Source: Hybos culiciformis
Lineage: Eukaryota; Arthropoda; Insecta; Diptera; Hybotidae
Direction: 5' to 3'
Length of the DNA: 64,000 nt
Assembly (NCBI GenBank): GCA_964007475.1
Contig: OZ023274.1
Location: forward strand, 22,402,043 to 22,466,042
The notes beneath the pieces were generated by a model, which had not been told where the DNA came from, searched no databases, and worked only from the letters and a program-made list of their open reading frames with translations. Below are positions 13,842-26,800 of the stretch, piece after piece (the first letter of the stretch is position 1; every line of letters starts with the position of its first letter). Both the position numbers and the translations under genes were made by a program.

Positions 13842-14404
13842 TTAGTTATTTTGATAAAAAAAATAATCTGTAATTTTATAACAAACTAATATTCGGTGCC
13901 AAGCTCAACATAACGTTGATCAGTATAATTAAGGCCAGTGAATTTCTTTTATATGGCTTAAATCAACTAAGAGATGTTATGATTTGAGATTAAAGCCTCA
14001 CATTTGGGTTTAAAATCCTGAAAAATATCTTACTATAAAATCCTCAGAAATTTACTATTTTTATGTTCAATTTATCTAAACTTAAAATGATTTTATATAA
14101 TTTTTTCCTTATAACTAAGTAGATCGACTATTGTTTTCTCGCAAAAAATTACATGTTTCATAAAATGTACATATATATAGTTTGAATGAAATCCAATTTA
14201 ATAATTATAAATTTTTTTTTTTAAATTCCCACTATATAGAATCTTACAGCTGAATATGTATAGTTTTTTTTTTAATATTATGTCGGTTATCACATTTTAA
14301 CATATTATTTAACCATGAGGAAAATTAATTAAATTATTTTATATAACTTATAACATGCAGGATAAAAAAATGTTTTTTTTTTTTTATTTTCTATAATTTT
14401 CTAG

Positions 14405-14848
14405 GTGCTATTTATGTTGTCGATGAATTAGATTATGAACGTAAACAAAATTATGAATTAATTATACGTGCAACTGATAGTGTAAGTGGTGTATCAGCTG
14501 AAGTTCCTGTATCAATATTAGTACAAGATGTTAATGATTGTCCACCAGAAATTGAAAATGATATTTATAATGTTACTGTATCAGAAGGTTCACCATTTGG
14601 TACATCAATATTAAAAATTAATGCCAGAGATAATGATACTGATGTTAATTCAATGATAACATATACAATTAAAACAGATGATATAAAAAATAATTATTCA
14701 GAATATTTTCACATGGACGGTACAGAAGGTGTTATTTATTTAAAAAAATCATTAGATCATGAAACACAAAGTTTACATCATTTTACTGTGATGGCATCAG
14801 ATCACGGTATACCAAGTTTAAGTTCAACAGCTCATGTTTGGATAACAG
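14405..14848 (+). CDS. kug: Fat-like cadherin, exon a (first visible)
   Basis: Starts after TTCTAG in phase 1 and ends at the donor GTAATT. Encodes the end of one cadherin repeat (AIYVVDELDYER), linker QDVNDCPPEI, and most of the next repeat. It is not the gene's first exon: there is no start codon or signal peptide. Confidence 0.93.
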
Positions 14849-17800
14849 GTAATTAACATTTTAATTATATACCAAGAATTCTTTTTGCATAATTTTTTTG
14901 TTGTTAAGCAACACAAATTTTTACAAGTAAAATTGAAATACTTACATAATTGAATCCAAACTTAAAATTAAGATACTTTGTTTTATCGATCAAGATTTGT
15001 CCCTTCTATCAAGAGCATTGAAATTTTAAGATAATTTTCTTCAAACTAATTTATTTTTTTTTAAATATATTTGTAATTATACATATATTGAATAAATATG
15101 TCACTATTTTATTGTTGATAAAAAAAATAAAAATGGTTTTAATATGACATATAAACAACTAATTTTTCATAATTTATGAATTTATGTAAGTCCATACCGT
15201 ACATTATATACATTGATGTCGTCATTTCAACCATTAATTTAAAGATTAAATTTTATTATAAATAATGTATTTTGCGAATATTTGTAAAGTTTTCCAACAC
15301 CACCTTCTTAAATATTTCACTTAAAATTAATTAAATTTTAATCTAATGTTTGTGTAAAATTTCTCTGCTACAATTATATATACAATAACGTACACATTTT
15401 GTAATAAATATCATAGTTTAAATGATATACAATATACATGTTCGTAAAAGTGAAAAACAAATAGAAACATAAATTGAAATTTGTTATTACATGCCTCACA
15501 AATTAGTGTTGCTAATTATGCTAAAGTAATCTTGAAATATCACCATTTTCAACAAAGAGACAATTATATTTACATAAAAGTTTTTTATATTGTATTAAGA
15601 TGTTAAAATTTTAATAATGCTTAATTCTTTTTGAATAAGTTCTATTTTATTAAGCAATCTATCTCTAAAGATATAATACCTAATTAATTACTTAAAACTT
15701 TATTAATGCTACAAATTTCGTATAAAATTACATTCAATTTATTTGTTATTTGAAACTTTTTGGTAAGATATTATTTCATACGAAAAACCGGCATCAAAAC
15801 ATTTATTTTTTCATTTGACTTTATTTTCTACTCCCTACAATTTACTCAATTCTGAAGGTTTCTGCATTATTTTTGTGAAATAATATAAAGAAAAAACCAG
15901 TACTATACTAAGAAACCGAGCCAGAAAAATAATCTGATATGGGAAGAAGAGAAGCCTACATTTGGTTTATCTTAATTTTTTGAACAATTTTTTTTTCTAA
16001 TGTCTGTTATGAGGAAAGATAAATCAAAAAAATTAGAAAAAACTACTATTATTTTAAATAAATACATATTTCAAAATAGAATTTTATTAAACATCTATCA
16101 TTATTACAATAATGTAGTTACTGTTAACGTGTTAACATTAGACAATATATAGTTACCACTTACCATAATTTTCTAGTGGGATTTGATGTGTATTTTAATG
16201 TATTTATGATTCATAGAAACAAAATTAATTAAATTTTCTTGTGTTTTTGTTTCCAACTACAGTGATTGATATGAATGATAATGCACCAAAATTTGAAAAA
16301 TCAACATACAGTTGCGTATTATCAGAGCATGCCAAGAGGGGTCAATTTGTAACTATTGTTAAAGCAAGTGATCCTGATTTAATTGATAATGATAGTTTAT
16401 TATATAAAATAGCTGAAGGAAATGAATTACAAACATATGATATTGATTCAATTAGTGGTATAATAACATTAATTAATATGCAAAATTTTGCTGAAAATCA
16501 AATGACCATATTGAATGTATCAGTAACAGATGGAGTGTACACAAGTTTTGCTAGAGTTAAAATTAATATATTGCCTGGTAATTTACATAGTCCAATATTT
16601 CCACATTTAGTTTATGATGTTAAAATAAATGAAAATCAATTAGCTGGTCGACATGTTATGACGGTAATATAAATATTTATATAAATAAAATTTTATTTCA
16701 AAAATTATTAAAACAAAAAAAAATGTATAAATAATGATTATAATTGAAATAACATTATTATTCGTGCCTAGATATAAACGTAGATATTTTTCCATGTCAG
16801 GAAGGATCAATTAAATTAAATTTAAATAAATTTTTGTTTTGTTTGATTTCGCAACTTTTAAAATGAAAATTCAATATTTTTCTCACACACAATCAGAAAT
16901 TCTTTAGGCAATTTCATCAACCTTTTGGTAATTAAGAATATAATACCAAGTTAAATTATTATTGTTAATTATATTTAAAAACTTTTTTAAAGTTAACTTA
17001 AATAAAGTTAAAAATAAAAAAAAAAAAATTTTAATTAACTTTATTTAAAATTTTGCTTTAGGCCTTTAATAAAGAATTTTTTTTTTTTTTTTTTAAGAAT
17101 AAGAGTATGTATGTACAAAACGAAAAACTATGTTGTTTATTGTTGGATAAATCATATCATTGAAAGTAAAAACGAAAATAAAATGTTTATTCTTTTTTGA
17201 AATTGAAATAAGATGGTACACAGATAATTTTTTATGTTTTATTTTATCCTTTTGTGTAATTTCACTATTTCTTTTTGTCCTTTAACTTATTTCTTATTTC
17301 ATCCACCATCCTTTTATTGTCCGATGTTTTAGTTAATATATATACATATATTATATATGTATAAAAAATATATATATGTATAAAACTATTTTTATATCTA
17401 CTATTAAAGTAATAGATTTAATGAAGTTCTATGAGTTAGATTTCCTCTATTGTTCAAATCCCAACAGGAAACACATCCTTCGAATTGTTTTCAACTATTT
17501 TTCCCAACAGTTAAAAAACAAAGGTTTTCAGCAAAAAATAAAATAAAACTATTGCTGCATGAAACATTTTAATTATGATAATTAAATTTTAGTTTATTAT
17601 AAACATAAAATTCAATATAATTAATGGTAATTAAAACTAAATTACCCGTTGAAGTGCTCACTCAATATGTGTAGCTAAATCATAGTTAAATAATTATTAT
17701 CTATTTAGTAAATAAAATTTATAATTTTTTTTATTCATAAAAATTGTACGGACCTAATTTATTCACTATTATTATTGATTTTTAGTTTTTGTATCATAAT

Positions 17801-20800
17801 TAATATTAGCAATCTAATTAAAACCATGAATAAATACTGTAACAATTTTAAAATTTGATTATTCCTTGTTAACTGTGATATTTTCGTTTCCATGAATTTT
17901 TCAGGTAACAGCAAGTGATGCAGATTTTGGTGAATATGGTACAATTACGTATGATATATTCTCGGATGAAATGAAAGATTATTTTGCAATTGACAAAGAT
18001 AAAGGAATATTGGAGGCAAAAATTTCATTAGATCGAGAAGAGAAAAAATCATATGAAATTCCAATAATTGCTACAGGTACAATATGTTTTTGAAGTGTAA
18101 AATTATTTATGAAAGTTAATCAAAAATTCTTCATTAAAAATAGCAATAGTAAAATTTTATTTACAATAAGCAATGTTATATTTAATAAGATGACTTGAAA
18201 ACGGCTACTGTATAATAATATCTTTTCAAAAAATCTCTTCAACTGGAATATAAATTTCTAAACCAAAATTCCTTATAATTTTTACCCAAATAATTCAAAC
18301 CAAATTCTCTACTGTTCTTAATTTCTCTATCAGATAAAAAAAAAAAACCAATAATTTTCATGAATGCGCTTTATTATTATTCTCGACACAGTATTTAACG
18401 AATTTTGTCTTCTTACAAAAATTCATAAAAAACATTTGTGTGAAATAAGTGTAGAAAAATCAGAAATAGTTTAACGAAAATAAAAAAAAAAGTTTAAAAC
18501 CAATTAAAAAAGAATGGTCATTATTCAATTGTAACCACGTTTGACAAATCATTTTCTGTCAAATACGTACACTAACAATTAAAAGTTTGTAACAAAATTA
18601 AGAAAAAAAAACAAGAATAATCAAATATAAAATAATACATAAATTCATTTTTTAACAGATGGTGGCGGAAAATCAGGATTTACAACAATTAAAGTCAAAG
18701 TTGGTGATGAAAATGATAATGCTCCAATATTTTTATATCGAGAATATAGAGCTGTTATAAATGGAAATTTTTTAGTAAATTCTACAATTGTTAAGGTAAA
18801 CATTTTTGTCCTTATGAGAAAAATATAAATAAATATATAATATACATATATATTAATATTACATTATTTTATCGTAATTACATCATTATTGTTTTTTGGC
18901 AAATAATATACATATAGTATTCTTTTAAATCTTCATAATTTTATAAACCACCATGCTATTGTTTGCTAATATCTTTACAAAACACACATATATTTTAGAA
19001 TTTCTAACTTGAATCCTATTTCAGATACAAGGCTTTCATTATTAAGAGTTAATAAACCAATGTAGTGTAAAATCACACGAAATATTCCATCCAAGATTTG
19101 GGTTACTTATTCCGACCTGCCGACTGAAAAATATTCGGTTCTTCTTGTACTAGTACTTTAAAATATTAAAATTTCTGCAAATTTAATATTAAACACAGCA
19201 GGCAGAACTTATGTTACTTTAAAAATTTTCTGCAAAAATCCGTAGTCTCACTTAATGTTCGTTCAGTATAATAATTGATTTTTCATTCTAAAAAAGAAAT
19301 TATTATAATTATTGTACCATAAAAATGGGAAGAATTTTTAAATCAAATTTGAAAGCAGATGTTGTAAATGTTTAATTTTCTTCCTTTGAATCAGAGACAC
19401 TATAAATATTTTCTTCTTTAAAATTAAAAAATAAAAAAACTTGGTAAATTGTAAATATTAATATTGCGACGACAGTAATATTTTTAATTATAAAGTCAAT
19501 ACTCCAAAAATTTTAATGAGATTAATTTTAAGAAAACCAAAATCCTTAGAGAATTTTCCAGTTAAATATGGAAAAATAATAAGTATTATAAAAAGAATAA
19601 AATGAATGCCTGTTATTATGATATGAAGAATATTTTGTGGTTTTATTTTAAGAAATATTCCACTGTAAACAAAATCATAATAATATAAAACTTTTCAAGG
19701 TTTCAATTTAATTGCGATAGCAAAAAGTAATGAATTATATTTATGTTATAGAAAAAACATACAATTTAAAACATTCATATCAAAATTTTATTCAATGGTA
19801 TTTAAGAAAGAATAGAATTGTGTTGAAAGTAATAAAAAAAAGTTTCAATTATGCTTGAGGATCATATTTTTAAAAGAAACAAACTTTTTAACTATTTATG
19901 TTTATTAACACATAATGTCAAAATATGTTGGTATACTTGTCTACATTAAATAAAAAAAAAATTGGATTTTTATAATAAATTATTTTAAATATTTACTGAA
20001 ATTTCATTTTAATCCTCTCATAGGTCACTGCCACCGATCTCGATGATAATCAAAATAGTGTAATCCAATATTCAATTTATAATGCAGAAAATCTGTTAAT
20101 TCGAAATTTATTTTCAATTAATGAGAATACTGGTGCACTACAGTTGCAACAATCAGCAGAACCATATATAAGGAAAAAATTTCAATTTTTTGTTCGTGCT
20201 ATGGATGGTGGTACACCGTCATTACATTCTGATGTGCCAGTTGATATTTTCATTGTTGGAAATGATGTTGTTCTGCCATCATTTGAGAAAAAAGATCGTA
20301 AACTTTTTATATCAGAAATATCTCCACCTGGCACAATTATAACACGACTAAGATTAACAACAAATATTACACGGAAATTTACTTTGATTTCTGAAAAATC
20401 AGATGATCCTCAATTTTCTATAACCGATAATGGTGAACTAGTTTTGGCGAAAACTTTGGATCGAGAGAAACGTGATGTACATTATATTGGAATATTAGCC
20501 GAAAGTGACGATCAACCACCTCTCAATACTTTATCAGAAATTGTTTTACATGTTCAGGACGAAAATGATAATGCACCTATTTTCGAAAGTAATCCGTACA
20601 ATTTGTTGTTAGCTGAAAATGTTGATAAAGGAACTTCAATAATGAAAGTTACAGCCCGTGATGCCGATACTGGATCGAACGGAGATATTCGTTATTATCT
20701 AGCCGATGATGTTGGAGATCTTGTAAATGTGTTTGATATAGATGTTTATAGTGGTTGGATAACTACTTTGGTGCCTTTGGATAAAGAAGAAAAAGGTGAA

Positions 20801-23800
20801 TATCGATTTCAAATTATTGCAACTGACAATGGACAAACAAAACATGTTGGAAAAACTACGGTGATGATAAAATTAAAAGATTATAATGATAGTCCTCCAA
20901 AATTTAAGAAAGCAAATTATACAACTTCTGTTAAAGAAGATGCTTTACCAGGATTTACTCTATTACAATTGTCTGTGAATGACAAAGATGTAGATTTGAA
21001 TACATTAGTTGAATATTACATAACTTCAGGCGATGCTTTATCGCAGTTTGATATTAGACAAAATGGTGAATTGTATGTTTCAAAAAGTTTAGACCGTGAA
21101 AATATTCCATTTTATGAATTGCAAATAACAGCAACAGATGGCAAATTTATTGCTAAAACAAATGTGAGCGTAAATGTAATAGATGTAAATGATAATCCAC
21201 CATATTGCCTGAAGTATAGATATAGACGTATAATCAACGAATCGATCGTACCGGGAACGTTTATTCTTAAAATATTGGCAACTGATGCTGATGACGATAT
21301 TAACTCCAAATTCCGATATTTTCTTACCGGAAATGGTTCAGATGATTATTCTTTGGACAAAGATTCAGGCATTTTAAAGACTGCACGTCAGCTTGACAGA
21401 GAAACAATATCAAAATATTTAATGACAGCCCACGTTCAGGATCACGAGCATTCGTCTTGGGAATGTTCATCCAGAATTGAGATTGCCGTTACTGATTTAA
21501 ATGATAATTCACCTGAGTTCACTATGGAGGAATACACAGTTACCTTACCGGAAGATGCAGAAATTGGAACACTGGTAACAAAGGTTCACGCAACAGATAA
21601 AGATATTGGTTTAAATAGAAAAATTCGGTACTCATTTATTGATTCAGGCAGAGATCATTTTAAAATAGCATCTGAAACCGGAATTATAACATTAGAAAAA
21701 GGTTTAGATAGAGAATCGATAGCGATTTATAATTTGTCTGTGAAGGCGACAGATCAAGGTAATCCAAAACTTTCAACATCTGCTAAATTAACTGTTAATG
21801 TTCAAGATATAAATGATAACCCTCCAGAATTTTCGACGAAAAATTATTTTGCCACAGTTACTGAAATCAGTTCCGTGAATACGGAAGTGATACAAATAAC
21901 TGCAACATCTAAGGATACAGGAATTAATGCAGAAATTTTCTACTCAATAATTGGAGGAAATGAACAAAGAAAATTTGCAATTGATCGAAAAAGCGGATTG
22001 GTCAGCGTTAGTGGTGAACTCGACTTTGAAAAAACTAAGGATTATTTCTTAACAATCCAAGCAGTTGACGGTGGTACTCCTCCATTAAGTAACCTTGCAA
22101 CTTTAAATATTTCCATCCTGGATAGTAATGATAACAGTCCACAATTTATGCAAAACTCGTATAGTGCAAGGATTCGAGAAGACGCTGTAATTGGCGACAA
22201 AATATTACAAGTCCGAGCGATTGATATGGATTCTGATGATAATGGAAAGGTTTCTTACAGCATTGAGAGAGGCGATCGATTGAATCAATTCCAAATTGAT
22301 GATTCAACTGGGTATATTTCCGTAGCGGGACCTTTAGATAGAGAATCCGTTTCAAATTATGTTTTAGAAATTTGCTCTCGTGATAATGGTCAACCCTCAT
22401 TATCGACTTACGTCCATGTTAACATTGAAATTTCTGATGCTAATGATAATCCACCATTATTTGCAAGGTCGAATTATTCAGTAGTCGTCCAGGAAGATAA
22501 ACAGCTGGGACACGTCTTGCTTCAATTTGAAATCACTGATGCAGACATGTCACCCAACGGTGCACCATATACATTCGATTTTAGGAGTGGTAACGAAGGT
22601 AGTCCATTTAGGCTGGAAATGGATGGAACTTTAAGAACCGCAACCCGATTTAATCATAAAGTACGTAATTCATATTCTCTCCAGATAAGAGTGTTCGATA
22701 ACGGAACACCACCGCTCTATTCCGACGCTTGGGTAAACGTTAAAGTTATAGAAGAAAGTCAATATCCTCCTGTCATCACTCCACTAGAAATTTCAATAAA
22801 TTCATTTCAAGACGAGTTTCCCGGTGGGCACATTGGAAAAGTTTTCGCTTCAGATCAAGATCAGTACGATAATCTTGTCTATACTCTTTCCCCAACTGCA
22901 GGAGTTTTATATTCACCAACAAGTTTATTTAACATTTCAAAAGAAGACGGATCTTTATATGCACTACCAAATTTAGATGTTGGAGACTACAGGCTTAACG
23001 TAACTGTCACTGATGGTAAATTTACAACATTTGCTATCCTAAAAATAACAGTTGAGCTTATTACGCCTGAGATGTTGAAAAATTCAGTGATTCTGAGGTT
23101 TAGTAAAGTATCTGCTGAAGATTTTATACTGAGCCACCGAAAAGGGTTTATACGATCGATTCGTACAGCGATGCGAACTAGACAGAAAGATGTTGTCATA
23201 ATATCAGTTCAACCAGCACCAGACGATGATAATTTAGTCAACGAAAGATACAGAAGAAATACAAATGAACTCCACAAACGTGATATAAAACGAGATTTAG
23301 ACATTGTATTTACAGTTCGGAAACAGCAAGTTAATCCAACAGCAGAAGGTTATTTCACTGCGAAAGAAATTACTGCAGCAGTTATGGATAGTACTGTTGA
23401 AATAGAAGAAGCAACAAATCTGATAATAGAAAAAATTGTTAAATCTAAATGTGATCAACAGAAATGTTTACATGGAGCATGTAAAGATAAAATTTTATTG
23501 GATCGGAAAATCATCAATGCGATTTCAAAAGATGTGACGAGCTTTGTTTCGGCTCGTTATAAACATGTGGACGAATGCGAATGCCTGCAAGGCTATGGTG
23601 GAGAAGAATGTGGCATGATCATCAACGCTTGCGCTCACAATCCTTGTCCATCATTTAAAAATTGTATACCTGAAGATAATGTAGATGGCTACAGATGTAT
23701 TTGTCCACAAGGCTTTGCAGGTCCTACTTGTGATCGTGATGTGAAAAAATGTAGTGATGAAAGCTGCTATTCACCATTAAATCCAGTATCATTTGCTGGG

Positions 23801-26800
23801 AAAAGTTATGCACAATATAAAATAGATAAAATGCTTGCTAAGAAAACCTTAGAAGATCAACTGATATTTACTTTAAGAATTCGAACTATTCAACAAACTG
23901 GCAATATTATGTACGCTGCTGGTAAAATTGACTACAATATATTAGAAGTTGTGAATGGTGTAGTTCAATACCGATTTGACTTAGGATCCGGTGAAGGGTT
24001 AATAAGCGTTAGTAGTATTTATGTTTCTGATGGCGAATGGCACGAAATAAAGCTGGAACGTGAAAGAAATAGTGCACGATTGATGGTTGATGGAAAACAT
24101 GTAGCTCAAGGAAACGCTCCAGGTGTCAATGGAATATTAAATTTACAATCTAATGACTTTTTCCTTGGAGCTGAAGTGCGGCCTCATCCAACAATACTAG
24201 GATTTGAAGATATTCAACGTGGCTTTGTTGGCTGCATGGATGACATAAAACTATCACGAGAACCTGTTCCTTTTCACATGACGGGTAGTAGTACGGTTGC
24301 CGTTTTAAAACGTTTTGCAAATGTTGAATTCACTTGCGATCCTGCAACTGTATTAGTGCCATTAGGCGTTTGTGGAACCCAACCTTGTTATAATGGTGGA
24401 GTTTGCAAGGATATTGGTTATGGAAGTTTTGAGTGTCATTGTCATCCACGATTTTCCGGACCCTTTTGTAAAGATGACTTAGATCCATGTGCATCATCAC
24501 CTTGTTTATTTGGGGGAAAGTGTAAAACCGAAGGATTTGGAAACTATACATGTGATTGCCCACCAAGAATGTCCGGAAGACGATGCGAGTTCGGTAGATT
24601 CTGTTCACCTAATCCATGCCGCAATGGTGGTGTATGTGAAGAAGGTGATAACGGACCACTATGCTTATGTCGAGGATACAAGGGGTTAACATGCGAAGTG
24701 GATGTCGACGAATGTAAGTTATTTTATTGTTATAAAGAAATAGTTATTAATTGTGGTTAAAAATAATGAGATGTGGTATAATATAATACACGACAATAAA
24801 TTATAATTATATAATTCTGCTTTATTATTCTTCATCTCACAATTTTGATTAACCACTATAAATATTCTTATGAGAATAAAAAAAATACTATAACATTAAT
24901 TATGAAATAAAAATGTTTTATTCTTATTTTCAAAATTATAGGTCACAACCAACCCTGTGGAAATGGAGCTACTTGCATAAATGAACCTGGAAGTTTCCGT
25001 TGCATCTGTCCACCAGATTTAACAGGAGCTAGCTGCGGTGATCCATTATATTCGAACTCAATTACAACTAAGTTGAGAAATTTGCCGCTAGAGCAAGTAA
25101 TAGGTATCGCTGGAGGTGCTATGGGAATTATTTTTGTTGTGACTGCAGCTGTTTGCTGCATTGTTTGTAGTAAAAAATCTTCATCTCATCATTCCCATAA
25201 TATTAATAATGACACTCGGAAAGAGATAACATTAAATTCAGTGTCACCAAGAGAAGAATATAAGCGTAGCTCAAAATTAAGTAATTTAGAAATAATCCAA
25301 AGACCATTAAGTTATACACCAGCCTCGAATAATGAAAATTCTGCGTACACTTGCAACAATGCAGTATTTGTAAATAATTTAGATACACTTAGAAGTTATG
25401 GTTCAGCGGGTGATGAATTGGAAAACGTACCACCCGAATATCAAAAATTAAATCGTATGAATCAACAAGTTAATATAAATGGACATGCAGGAACTGATAA
25501 CGAATCTGTACAAAAACAAACTTGGTGCGAACAAATGCAATTGAAGACATTTACTGATAACAAATTAAATAATGGTAAGTTAAACTTTTTAATTAAAACG
25601 ATAAAAATATATAATTATATATATATTTACTTATTAGAGCGAAAATTGCCTTCTGACAATCCGAATGGTCGTTTAGCTACTTTGAGAACGTCAGGTATTC
25701 TACAAGGAAGACTTTTAAATGTTCCAATGCCGAATTTGAATACTTCGCCAAACTTAGAAGATTCACCAGGGATGCATGGACAATATCATTGGGATTGTTC
25801 TGACTGGGCAAGAAGAAGTCAGAATCCATTACCAGACATAACTGAAGTTCCTGGTGGTGAAGTAGCAGATTCGAGTAGTTTTCATAGTAATGAAAGTAAT
25901 GAATCCCATCCTAATAAACATATTCATTTACCATTAAGTAAATTACATGGAGGTAAATATCATTAGAATTAGAATAAATTTCAAAAAATCAAATAATAAT
26001 AAGAATATGTTTTTGCTTTTAGTAGTTGGTTTAAATGATCCGAATAGGGATATAGAAACTTTAAATGAAGAAGTAGAGTCAGAATATCCTAATGGTTATA
26101 ATTGCAATGAAAAATTATCGCGGTTATCATTTGATCCTAATCAATCGATTCCTATATTAAATCCACTAGATAGTGGCAGCGAAGATTATAGATTTAGTAC
26201 AGGTAAATCTTTATTTCGAATATTTTTAATGAAATTGTAATTAAAAAAGTATCAGTAATTTAATAAATTATTATTATGTTAAATTGAACATAATAATATA
26301 CAAACAACTGACAACACCATGTATACAATATACAATACGTATTGCAAATGCCCACACTTCAAGCAATATACAATACAGTAGTAGCATTAAAATCGTTTTC
26401 TTAACAAATTATACTATAGACTTCAGATTTTACAAAACTTGTTGAGCTAGCTCAATTAAAAGCTTTGGAATAAATTATTTATTATTAAAACATTTGAAAC
26501 AAAATATAATTAAGAAATAAATTTTACATTTTTCATGCTGCACTCTAACTTTAGTGCCTTTAGTTGTAAATAATAATAATCAAAGTAAGTTATAACAAAT
26601 ATTATTTGTATTAAAATATTTTCTATTTACATTCATAAAACCTCTAGTATTCACTTTTGATTTATTTGTAGGTGATAATTATTTACGTCATCCAAACAGT
26701 TACTTGCCCCGTTATAATATACAGAGTGAAACCGATGGTGAGGGAACATCATTAGCTAGTAGTAAACTTTTAAATAGTCTAGATTTAGATTCCCATCAAA

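Larger units (their letters stand above)
6593..14404. other. AT-rich non-coding DNA before the first visible cadherin exon
   Basis: No recognisable coding exon apart from one candidate microexon at 6819-6842. Contains a nested foldback element at 7759-8088, a short perfect palindrome near 13812, and many poly-A/T runs. Its 3' end is a normal intron acceptor (TTTTCTAG at 14397-14404). Confidence 0.6.

Noticed and set aside
21112..24689. Open frames antisense or out of frame within the large cadherin exon
   Set aside because: Shadows of the cadherin coding sequence.
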